Source: Candidatus Aenigmarchaeota archaeon ex4484_52 (GTDB taxonomy: Archaea; EX4484-52). Taken from it: 5,423 nt of DNA. The stretch is from NCBI GenBank assembly GCA_002254415.1, contig NJDR01000045.1, positions 1-5,423 on the forward strand, in the 5' to 3' direction. Below are positions 1 through 5,381 of this stretch, in pieces. Both the position numbers and the translations under genes were made by a program. The notes under the pieces are model-generated. The model was not told the DNA's origin. It did not search any database and worked only from the letters and a program-made list of their open reading frames with translations. Within the stretch, counting starts at the first letter, position 1; each line of letters starts with the position of its first letter.

Positions 1-206
1 ACAATATTTTGAAATGTTTTTCTGTTTTCAACAGATGCAGTAATATCCAAAAAAACAAGTTCATCTGCACCTTGTTTATTGTATTTTTTTGCCAATTCAA
101 CTGGGTCGCCGGCATCCTGCAAATTGACAAAATTCGTGCCTTTTACAACCCTGTTATTTTTCACATCAAGACAAGGGATTATTCTTTTGGTTAGGACTTT
201 AACCAC
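1..206 (-). CDS. hisF: Imidazole glycerol phosphate synthase cyclase subunit HisF, 5' part only
   Basis: HisF is the (beta/alpha)8 cyclase that joins ammonia from HisH to PRFAR, giving imidazole glycerol phosphate and AICAR. Only about 68 N-terminal residues are present; the gene continues past the left edge. The visible protein has the family start LTKRIIPCLDV, with the catalytic Asp of the first strand (Asp11 in usual numbering), then RVVKG, LQDAGDPVELA and ELVFLDITAS, all typical of the first quarter-barrel. The start is problematic. The only canonical start in the open frame is GTG at 206, after an in-frame TGA at 233-231; it adds three residues to the usual N-terminus and lies inside the Shine-Dalgarno sequence. 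The usual first residue corresponds to a GTC codon at 197. With the GTG start the gene overlaps hisH by 16 nt, fitting coupled production of the HisH-HisF heterodimer. Identity is very secure; the start is not. Confidence 0.95.
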   Translation of the reverse strand, partial: MVKVLTKRIIPCLDVKNNRVVKGTNFVNLQDAGDPVELAKKYNKQGADELVFLDITASVENRKTFQNI

Positions 207-775
207 CTCTTTAACAAATTTAGCCCAAATTCACCGCTTTTTTCCGGGTGAAACTGCATCGCTGTAATGTTTTTGTATTGTATTGCACTTGCAAATTCAA
301 CATAATAATTTGTTGTTGCAGCAATAATATTTTTGTCTTTTGGAATTACATAATAGGAATTTACAAAATAAACAAAGCCATTTTTAAAAAATTTGTTTTG
401 TTTTACCGGATTTATTTCATTCCAGCCGATTTGCGGGACTTTTCCTTTTTTGAATTTAACAACTTTTCCTTTAAAAATTCCCAACCCTTTTGCGTTTGGA
501 CTCTCCTTGCTTTTTTCAAAAAGAATTTGCAACCCAAGGCAAATGCCCAAATATGGCTTTCCAGATGCAATATATTTCTTTATCGGCTTAATTAATTTTT
601 GTTTTTCTAAATTATTCATTATGTCTCCAAAGGCACCAACTCCCGGAAGAATTAATTTGTCTGTGTTTTTTATATCATCTGCATTATTTGTTATTCTGCA
701 AATAAAGCCCAAATATTCAACAGCATTTTTTATGCTGCCTAAATTTCCTGCCCCGTAGTTTATAATTGTTATCAT
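191..775 (-). CDS. hisH: Imidazole glycerol phosphate synthase glutaminase subunit HisH
   Basis: This is the class I glutamine amidotransferase subunit that hydrolyses glutamine and channels ammonia to HisF. The 194-residue length is normal. Visible motifs are NYGAGNLGS (6-14), the PGVGAFGD oxyanion-strand motif (44-51), the nucleophile elbow GICLGLQ with Cys79, and QFHPEKS with catalytic His176 and Glu178. PQIGWNEI (114-121) is the usual motif after the nucleophile domain. One departure: the interface strand reads YFVNSYY (136-142), where most HisH proteins have His in place of Asn139. The ATG at 775 overlaps the hisB stop by one base (TAATG) and is served by AAAAGGTG seven bases upstream. 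The 3' end overlaps hisF by 16 nt under its GTG start. Partner is HisF, encoded next. Confidence 0.97.
   Translation of the reverse strand: MITIINYGAGNLGSIKNAVEYLGFICRITNNADDIKNTDKLILPGVGAFGDIMNNLEKQKLIKPIKKYIASGKPYLGICLGLQILFEKSKESPNAKGLGIFKGKVVKFKKGKVPQIGWNEINPVKQNKFFKNGFVYFVNSYYVIPKDKNIIAATTNYYVEFASAIQYKNITAMQFHPEKSGEFGLNLLKRWLKS
203..210 (-). promoter_or_regulatory. Shine-Dalgarno sequence of hisF, pointing at a GTC codon
   Basis: AGAGGTGG lies within the end of hisH. Five bases downstream is GTC (197-195), the position of the usual first residue of HisF. The only canonical candidate, GTG 206-204, is part of the Shine-Dalgarno sequence itself. Either the GTG is used with a poor site or initiation is at a non-standard codon. 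Confidence 0.5.
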
Positions 776-1362
776 TAAATCACACCTTTTGTAGTTGGTA
801 TATCTTTTATTCTTCTTTTATCAATTGAGCATGCCATATCCATTGCTTTTGCAAATGCCTTGAATATTGCTTCAATCTTGTGATGGTCACTCCTGCCATA
901 AGGCATCTGGACTGTAATATTGCAATCTAAATTATTTGCAAATCCAATAAAAAAATCTTCCAATAAATCCGTGTCAAAATTACCGCAAAACCTTCTTTTG
1001 AATTTTGCATTGAATTTACATAAGGGCCTGCCTCCAATATCAACTGCAACAACAGCCAATGCCTCATCCATTGGATATGCAAAATAACCAGCCCTGTTTA
1101 TTCCTTTTTTATTTCCTAATGCTTTTTCAAATCCCTGCCCCAACACAATTGCGCAATCCTCTATTGTATGGTGCTGATCAACATTTAAGTCCCCTTTAAT
1201 TGTCATTGCAATATCAAAAAGCCCGTGTTTGCTAAAACTATTTAGCATATGTGTAAAAAATCCAATTGGACAATTGATATTGCTTATTCCTGTTCCATCA
1301 ATATTTAATTCTAGTTCAATGTCTGTTTCTTTTGTTTTTCGCTTTATTTTTGCAACTCTCAT
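775..1362 (-). CDS. hisB: Imidazoleglycerol-phosphate dehydratase, single-domain HisB
   Basis: The enzyme removes water from imidazole glycerol phosphate to give imidazole acetol phosphate, using a manganese cluster in a 24-subunit shell. At 195 residues it is the stand-alone form, without the N-terminal HAD phosphatase domain of the E. coli bifunctional HisB. The diagnostic metal-binding repeats are both intact: DQHHTIED (His64-His65-x-x-Glu68) and SDHHKIEA (His160-His161-x-x-Glu164). FFTHML (His38) and MDEALA (98-103) are also family signatures, as is the C-terminal PTTKGVI ending. The ATG at 1362 overlaps the stop of the upstream hisC-HAD gene as ATGA, and AAAGGA nine bases upstream is a good ribosome site inside the end of that gene. 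The phosphatase domain ends where this gene begins, so the HAD-then-IGPD order of bifunctional HisB is kept at the DNA level although the two are separate proteins here. Confidence 0.97.
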   Translation of the reverse strand: MRVAKIKRKTKETDIELELNIDGTGISNINCPIGFFTHMLNSFSKHGLFDIAMTIKGDLNVDQHHTIEDCAIVLGQGFEKALGNKKGINRAGYFAYPMDEALAVVAVDIGGRPLCKFNAKFKRRFCGNFDTDLLEDFFIGFANNLDCNITVQMPYGRSDHHKIEAIFKAFAKAMDMACSIDKRRIKDIPTTKGVI

Positions 1363-3083
1363 TTTAAAACATCCTTTATATTGTTTATATTTTCTATTAT
1401 TAAACTTACTCCAAAATTTTCTATTTTGCTTTTAAAATCATTGTAATTAGTTATTTTTTTGTCAATAACAGCGATTGTTTCAATGCCTGCTTTTTTTCCG
1501 CAAATGCAGTCATCAATATTGTCTCCAATATAAACGCACGAATCAGTTTTTAGTTTTTCAATTGCTAATTTTAATCCAAAAGGATTTGGTTTTAATTTGC
1601 CCAAAACATCTTCTTTAGATACGACAAAATCAAATAAATCCAGCAAATCAAATTTCTTTAAAGTACAATCTACATCTTTTTTTGGCCTTCCTGTAAATAT
1701 AGCCAGTTTATATTTTTGCTTTAATTTTGCCAATAAATTTTTGCCAATTAATAATTTTTCATTATCAATTAAATTATTTTTTATAAAAAGTTTATCAAAA
1801 ATATCTATTATTTTTGTTTTCTCTATTTTAAATCCCTTATTAAATAGATATTTTTCCAGTAGATCATAATCATCATTTGTCCCGCCCATTTGCTTGTATT
1901 TTTGTATTTGCCTGAAACTTATTTTTTTGCCAAAATATTCAATTGTTTTTTTTATTGCCAAGTGATATGATTGTGACACATCAATCAAAACCCCGTCCAT
2001 ATCAAAAATTATTGCTTGCGGATTTAGAATCTTTTTTAATTCTTTTATTAGAATTTTTGTCTGCTTTTGTGTGCCGATAGTTATTCTCAAACAATTTTTC
2101 AAAATAGGTGCAGCAGATACATTTCTTAACAATATATTTTTATTTTTTAATTGTCCAAACACCCTTGTGCAGTTAAATCCAAAATCAGCAATTAGGAAAT
2201 TTGCAGAAGAACAATATGTTTTTATTTTAAGTTTTTTTAATTCATTAGTTAATATTTTTTTGTTTTTATTTACTTGTTTTATAGATTTATTTACAAATTC
2301 AATATCATCAAGTGCCGCACTTGCCGCTATTACTGCCAGATTATTGACACTATACGGAGAAATTGCTTTTGCAATATTTTTGATGTTGTATTTGTCTGAA
2401 ATAATATATCCTAATCTTAATCCTGCAAGCCCGAACGCCTTTGAAAATGTCTGGATTACAAAAATATTGTCGTAAATATTAATTAATTCTTTGGATGTCT
2501 TGCCGCAAAACTGCCAGTATGCCTCATCAATCAATACAATTGAATTATTTTGTCTTGCTTTTTTTATTATTTTTATGATATTCTTTTGCTCAATATAAGT
2601 GCCTGTTGGATTATTTGGATTTACAATAACGATGAGTTTTGTTTTTTTGCAGATTGCATTCAAGACATTTTTTAGAGGAAAAATAAAGCCCTTATTTGTT
2701 TTTTTGTAATTTATTTGCTTTACATTAAGCCCGATTGCATCGGCATAAATTTTAAACAAAGCAAATGTTGGTGTTGGAATAATTATCTGGTCGTTTTTTT
2801 CAAGATATGTATTGAATATTGTATTTATTGCTTCTTCCCCGCCGTTTGTGAGTATTATCTGGCAATTCTCAACACCAAGATAAGAAGACAATTTTTTAAT
2901 AAAATTGCTGTATGCAGGATAAACAGATAAGTCATCAATATTTATTTTTTTTAATGCTCCAATGACTTTGGGCGAGCATCCAAAAGCATTTTCATTAAAA
3001 TCCATTTTTATTTTTCCAATTCTGTTTTTCGTTGGAGGAATATATGGATGCATTTTTTGAAGTGATTTTTTTGAGGTTATCAT
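1359..3083 (-). CDS. hisC: Bifunctional histidinol-phosphate aminotransferase / HAD-type phosphatase fusion (probable histidinol phosphatase)
   Basis: This 574-residue protein has two complete enzyme domains. Residues 1 to about 353 are a fold-type I PLP aminotransferase of the HisC family: DFNENAFG (28-35), Tyr55 in VYP, NPNNPTG (155-161), IDEAY with Asp186, FSKAFGLAGLRLGY with PLP-lysine Lys215 and Arg223, and substrate-carboxylate Arg333 in LRITIG. It ends with a usual HisC terminus (KELKKIL), and residue 354 already begins a HAD phosphatase: FDMDGV (nucleophile Asp361, acid/base Asp363), FTGRP (Thr464), LKPNP (Lys498) and GDNIDD (521 onward), with a helical cap between motifs I and II. 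DVSQSY after motif I and GGTNDDYD (400-407) resemble the HAD-IA subfamily known as TIGR01548 (from memory). By context the phosphatase would hydrolyse histidinol phosphate, the HisC product; no other histidinol phosphatase is in the window. That substrate is inferred; phosphoglycolate-type activity is an alternative. ATG 3083 follows AAAAGGA by 7 nt. Confidence 0.93.
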   Translation of the reverse strand: MITSKKSLQKMHPYIPPTKNRIGKIKMDFNENAFGCSPKVIGALKKINIDDLSVYPAYSNFIKKLSSYLGVENCQIILTNGGEEAINTIFNTYLEKNDQIIIPTPTFALFKIYADAIGLNVKQINYKKTNKGFIFPLKNVLNAICKKTKLIVIVNPNNPTGTYIEQKNIIKIIKKARQNNSIVLIDEAYWQFCGKTSKELINIYDNIFVIQTFSKAFGLAGLRLGYIISDKYNIKNIAKAISPYSVNNLAVIAASAALDDIEFVNKSIKQVNKNKKILTNELKKLKIKTYCSSANFLIADFGFNCTRVFGQLKNKNILLRNVSAAPILKNCLRITIGTQKQTKILIKELKKILNPQAIIFDMDGVLIDVSQSYHLAIKKTIEYFGKKISFRQIQKYKQMGGTNDDYDLLEKYLFNKGFKIEKTKIIDIFDKLFIKNNLIDNEKLLIGKNLLAKLKQKYKLAIFTGRPKKDVDCTLKKFDLLDLFDFVVSKEDVLGKLKPNPFGLKLAIEKLKTDSCVYIGDNIDDCICGKKAGIETIAVIDKKITNYNDFKSKIENFGVSLIIENINNIKDVLK

Positions 3084-3084
3084 A

Positions 3085-4332
3085 TTATTGTCCTTTTAAT
3101 CTGATTAATGCAGCATTCTTGTGTCCGTCCAGTCCTTCAATTTCTGCCAAACTTGTCGCAATTTTTATTAAATCATCCGAACACTTATCAATTTTCTGAT
3201 ATGTTTGTATCTTTAAAAAATCGCCAACTGACAGCCCGCCTGTATATTTTGCAGCTTTATTTGTCGGCAAAATGTGGTTTGGTCCAACGCAATAATCTCC
3301 AAAGACCTCTGCTGAATATTTACCAATAAACAAACCCCCGTAATTTTTTAATTTATTGATTATTTTATCAGGATTCTTAATTTGAAGTTCTAGGTGTTCT
3401 GGCGCATATTTATTTGCAATTTCTACTGCATCATCCAAGTTTTCAACCAATATAATTTTGCTGTTTTTAAGAGATTCTCTAATTATTGATTTTGTCTTTA
3501 ATTTTTTAATTTGACAATTTAATTCAATATTGACTGCTTTTGCTATTTTTAGGGAATCTGTAATCAAATTTGCTTTTGCATCAACATCGTGTTCGGCTTG
3601 GGCAAGCAAATCTGCTGCAATAAATTTGGGATTTGTAGATTCATCTGCAATTATTAATATTTCGCTTGCGCTTGCAATAAAATCAATTCCAACTGTTCCA
3701 TAAACCTCTTTTTTTGCGGCAGCGACATATTTATTTCCCGGACCTATAATTTTATTTGCTTTTGGAATATTTTTTGTTCCAAAGGCAAGAGCCGCTATTG
3801 CCTGAATTCCTCCAATATTAAAAATTCTGTCTGCTCCTGCCATATCAGATGCAACTATTACAACATCTTTTATTTTGGGAGAGCACACAATTATATTTTC
3901 AACTCCTGCTGTTTTTGCCGGGATTATTGACATCAGTGCAGAAGAAGCAAGAGGAAATCTTCCGCCCGGAACATAACAGCCAACTGTCTGTATTGGTATT
4001 ATTTTTTGTCCCAGCACAACCCCATTTGTTTTTATTTCAAATTCCTTAAAATTGCTCATTTGCTTTTTTGCAAAAAATTTAATATTTGAAATTGCTTTTT
4101 TTAAAGCCCGTATCGTTTTTGTGTCAGTTTTTTTATAGGCATCTTGTATTTGCTTTTTGCTTATTTCAAAGCTATCCAAATCCAGATTATCAAACTTTTT
4201 TGTGTATTTTTTGACAGCCCAATCACCATTTGTTTTTACTTCTTTGATAATTTTTTTAAATGTATCCAAATCTTCTGCATTTTTGACTAAAAAAAAATCA
4301 TCTCTTAATTCTTCATATTTTATGATTTGCAT
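3085..4332 (-). CDS. hisD: Histidinol dehydrogenase HisD
   Basis: HisD is the zinc enzyme that oxidises L-histidinol to L-histidine in two NAD+-dependent steps, the end of the pathway. From ATG 4332 it has 415 residues, normal for the family. The zinc and catalytic residues are all visible: AQAEHD (Gln245, His248), APEHLE (Glu312, His313), GDYCVGPNH (Asp346) and EGLDGHKNA (His404). GCYVPGGRFPL (118-128), NIGGIQAIAALAFGT and KIIGPGNKYVAAAKK are also signature stretches. The loop normally reading AGPSE is ASASE here, keeping the Ser and Glu. A GTG at 4341 gives three extra residues and a GTGA overlap with hisG, but it lies within the GGAGTGA ribosome site; ATG 4332 is correctly spaced. The stop is one base before the hisC ATG. 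Confidence 0.97.
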   Translation of the reverse strand: MQIIKYEELRDDFFLVKNAEDLDTFKKIIKEVKTNGDWAVKKYTKKFDNLDLDSFEISKKQIQDAYKKTDTKTIRALKKAISNIKFFAKKQMSNFKEFEIKTNGVVLGQKIIPIQTVGCYVPGGRFPLASSALMSIIPAKTAGVENIIVCSPKIKDVVIVASDMAGADRIFNIGGIQAIAALAFGTKNIPKANKIIGPGNKYVAAAKKEVYGTVGIDFIASASEILIIADESTNPKFIAADLLAQAEHDVDAKANLITDSLKIAKAVNIELNCQIKKLKTKSIIRESLKNSKIILVENLDDAVEIANKYAPEHLELQIKNPDKIINKLKNYGGLFIGKYSAEVFGDYCVGPNHILPTNKAAKYTGGLSVGDFLKIQTYQKIDKCSDDLIKIATSLAEIEGLDGHKNAALIRLKGQ

Positions 4333-4337
4333 TTTTA

Positions 4338-4344
4338 TCACTCC
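4338..4344 (-). promoter_or_regulatory. Shine-Dalgarno sequence deciding the hisD start
   Basis: GGAGTGA lies in the last codons of hisG and includes its stop TGA (4340-4338). GGAG is eight bases from ATG 4332, ideal spacing. The alternative GTG 4341 overlaps this site and so cannot use it. This favours ATG 4332 and termination-coupled initiation of hisD. Confidence 0.7.
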
Positions 4345-5159
4345 ACTACTTTTTCTAATTTATATTCCAATATATCTGTTGCTCCTTTTGCTTTCAAGAT
4401 TGGAATTAATTTATTGACCTCTTGCCGCTTTACTGCAATTTTGACAGCATAACCGCTTTCTCCATATAATTTTGAAATTGTTGGCGATTTCATACAAGGC
4501 AAATATGGAATTATTTCTAGTAATTTATTTTGGGCAATATTCATTTCAATCAAAACCCTGCTTCTTGCTTCTAATACACTTTTAATCAGCATCAAAATAT
4601 TATTTATTTTTTGCATCTTCCATTTATTTTTCAGGGCATCAATATTAGCAATGAATCTTGTTGAAGAATACATTAAAGTTTGTATTATTTTTAAGTTATT
4701 GTCTTTAATTGTTTTTCCAGTAGAAGTATTGTCAATAATCATATCTGCATCTTCTGGAGGATAGACCTCTGTTGCTCCATAGGTTTTTATAAATTCATAA
4801 TTTATTTGCTTTTCCTCTAAATATTTTTTTGCAATTGTTTCATATTCTGATGCAATCCTTATTTTTCTTTTTATTAATTTGTCAAAATTGTATTCTTTTG
4901 GAATTGCAGATATTATTTTTACTTTATCCATTTGTGTGTCAAGCAATTCTTTTACTCTTGCATTTTGCTCAATTATCCAGTCATATCCGCAAAATCCAAT
5001 GTCCTGAGAGCCATTTTCAACTAATTTGGAAATAACCTGTGGTTTTAGAATTTTTACTTCCAGTTCAGCATCATTTATAAAAGGGCGATAATTTCTGCCA
5101 TTTTGGGATAATTCCAATCCAATATCACTTAATAATTCAACTATCTTGTTGTATAACAT
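4338..5159 (-). CDS. hisG: ATP phosphoribosyltransferase HisG, long form (coordinates from the first in-frame ATG; true N-terminus lies upstream)
   Basis: HisG condenses ATP with PRPP, the first and feedback-controlled step of histidine synthesis. The 273 residues from this ATG contain a two-lobed catalytic domain: RNYRPFIND, a DIGFCGYDWIIE strand-loop (53-64) and the PRPP loop DNTSTGKT (143-150). The C-terminal ACT-like regulatory domain of about 75 residues (from about 198, with MKSPTIS at 223-229 and ending GATDILEYKLEKVV) marks the long form that does not need HisZ and is usually inhibited by histidine. The ATG at 5159 cannot be the natural start: in frame directly upstream (5195-5160) the DNA encodes NSQKLKLAIPKG, the conserved first beta-strand and loop of HisG. 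The frame is open back to a TAA at 5243-5241 without ATG, GTG or TTG. AAAGGGG touches the ATG, too close to serve as its ribosome site. The gene is otherwise intact, so it is either newly damaged at its 5' end or starts unconventionally. Confidence 0.9.
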   Translation of the reverse strand: MLYNKIVELLSDIGLELSQNGRNYRPFINDAELEVKILKPQVISKLVENGSQDIGFCGYDWIIEQNARVKELLDTQMDKVKIISAIPKEYNFDKLIKRKIRIASEYETIAKKYLEEKQINYEFIKTYGATEVYPPEDADMIIDNTSTGKTIKDNNLKIIQTLMYSSTRFIANIDALKNKWKMQKINNILMLIKSVLEARSRVLIEMNIAQNKLLEIIPYLPCMKSPTISKLYGESGYAVKIAVKRQEVNKLIPILKAKGATDILEYKLEKVVE

Positions 5160-5195
5160 CCCCTTTGGAATAGCGAGTTTTAGTTTTTGAGAATT
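5160..5195 (-). other. Conserved HisG N-terminal codons upstream of the first ATG
   Basis: These 12 codons read NSQKLKLAIPKG in the same frame as hisG. KLKLAIPKG is the canonical N-terminal strand and phosphate-proximal loop of long-form HisG proteins, so this stretch was under coding selection as part of the enzyme. No canonical start codon is available for it. ATT at 5201 is in frame but has no purine-rich site in front, and ATA at 5207 has none either. Translation could arrive from the small ORF beginning at 5292 by a +1 shift. Confidence 0.75.
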
Positions 5196-5292
5196 AAAAA
5201 TAACTATGGGGACAATATGAACTCTTTGTTTGTCTTCTATTTAAAGACAATTTTGCGTCTTTGTTTATTATATCTATATTTTTTACATTCAT
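5194..5292 (-). CDS. 32-codon small ORF with strong ribosome site, upstream of and overlapping the hisG frame
   Basis: ATG 5292 has the best ribosome site of the region (AAAGGTGA, five bases away) and starts 32 codons ending at TAA 5196-5194. The peptide begins MNVKNIDIINKDAK and ends SSYCPHSYF; I recognise no family. It is one nucleotide out of frame with hisG. The last sense codon and stop read UAU UUU UAA; if the Phe-tRNA slips one base forward in the run of five U, it keeps full pairing (UUU to UUU) and the next codons become AAU UCU CAA AAA, the hisG frame. Three readings are open: a leader peptide, the true hisG 5' end after a single-base insertion or sequence error in the T run, or part of an inserted element. 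It holds only one His codon, so a classical histidine attenuator peptide is unlikely. Existence as a translated ORF is plausible, function unknown. Confidence 0.4.
   Translation of the reverse strand: MNVKNIDIINKDAKLSLNRRQTKSSYCPHSYF
5230..5262 (-). promoter_or_regulatory. Two mutually exclusive hairpins in the leader
   Basis: On the minus-strand RNA, AAAGAC (5262-5257) can pair with GUCUUU (5248-5243): 6 bp with an 8-nt loop. The same central block, as UUGUCUU (5250-5244), can instead pair with AAGACAA (5236-5230): 7 bp with a 7-nt loop. Only one can form at a time, as in ribosome-controlled leaders, and both lie inside the small ORF (codons 11-21). No U-tract follows the second stem, so a simple intrinsic terminator is not seen. 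Function is speculative. Confidence 0.25.
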
Positions 5293-5297
5293 ATTAT

Positions 5298-5305
5298 TCA
5301 CCTTT
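5298..5305 (-). promoter_or_regulatory. Shine-Dalgarno sequence of the leader small ORF
   Basis: AAAGGTGA on the minus strand lies five bases before ATG 5292. It is the strongest ribosome-binding match upstream of hisG. It therefore argues that initiation for the operon occurs at 5292, not at the internal hisG ATG 5159. Confidence 0.65.
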
Positions 5306-5319
5306 AATTTTTTTTGGAT

Positions 5320-5334
5320 TGTGTAAGTCACACA
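5320..5334. promoter_or_regulatory. Operator-like 15-bp palindrome
   Basis: TGTGTAAGTCACACA is symmetric about position 5327 with a single mismatched pair (5325/5329) and five perfect outer pairs. It lies 27 bp upstream of ATG 5292, where the transcription start or proximal promoter of the operon would be expected. It could bind a dimeric regulator or form a short hairpin. It also lies inside the inverted-repeat-bounded segment, so it may instead belong to that element. Confidence 0.25.
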
Positions 5335-5365
5335 CATTTGTCCCTATTTTTTAAACAAAACATAT

Positions 5366-5381
5366 CTTTAAAACCTTTTTT
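5366..5381 (-). promoter_or_regulatory. Candidate archaeal-type promoter (BRE plus TATA-like box) for the operon
   Basis: The minus strand reads a purine run (AAAAAAGG) immediately followed by TTTTAAAG (5373-5366), which resembles a BRE and TATA box; transcription would then start near 5341-5347. The alternative bacterial reading, TTGAAA (5384-5379) and TATGTT (5364-5359), has a 14-bp spacer, too short. In DNA this AT-rich the match is weak evidence. The rest of 5355-5423 shows no convincing gene. Confidence 0.2.

Larger units (their letters stand above)
5194..5354. repeat. Segment bounded by an imperfect inverted repeat, possible small mobile (REP/MITE-like) element
   Basis: The right arm on the plus strand is TTGTCCC followed directly by TATTTTTTAA (5338-5354). 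The left arm on the minus strand is TTGTCCC, then six extra bases CATAGT, then TATTTTTAA (5215-5194). The GTCCC core is a 7-base perfect match and the AT-rich outer parts differ by one T. Both outer ends carry TTAA. GTCCC(C)-plus-T-run ends of this style are, from memory, common around REP-type Y1 transposase elements; no transposase is encoded here, so it would be a non-autonomous remnant. It abuts the first conserved hisG codons. AT-rich chance matching is a real alternative. Confidence 0.4.

Noticed and set aside
1359..1361. TGA reassigned to an amino acid, as in some small-genome bacteria.
   Set aside because: TGA ends hisC-HAD and hisG exactly at family-appropriate C-termini next to the following start codons; Trp is encoded by TGG.
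1990..2040. The HisC-HAD join as an annotation artefact or frameshift joining two genes.
   Set aside because: The frame is continuous across the join with intact motifs on both sides, and there is no stop, ATG or Shine-Dalgarno sequence at the boundary.
4330..4341. hisD starting at GTG 4341 with a GTGA overlap with hisG.
   Set aside because: The GTG lies inside the GGAGTGA ribosome site; ATG 4332 has ideal spacing and gives a normal HisD N-terminus.
248..5035. Several plus-strand open frames of 60-134 codons opposite the his genes.
   Set aside because: They mirror the minus-strand genes, are Phe/Leu/Ile-rich low-complexity translations, lack ribosome sites and match no family.
5159..5212. 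TCCCC (5159-5163) pairing with GGGGA (5208-5212) to mask the hisG ATG.
   Set aside because: Only 5 bp with a 44-nt loop and no extension; chance pairing is likely, and the ATG is probably not the true start.
5194..5292. Classical histidine attenuator leader peptide.
   Set aside because: The small ORF has one His codon rather than a run, and no terminator hairpin with a U-tract follows.
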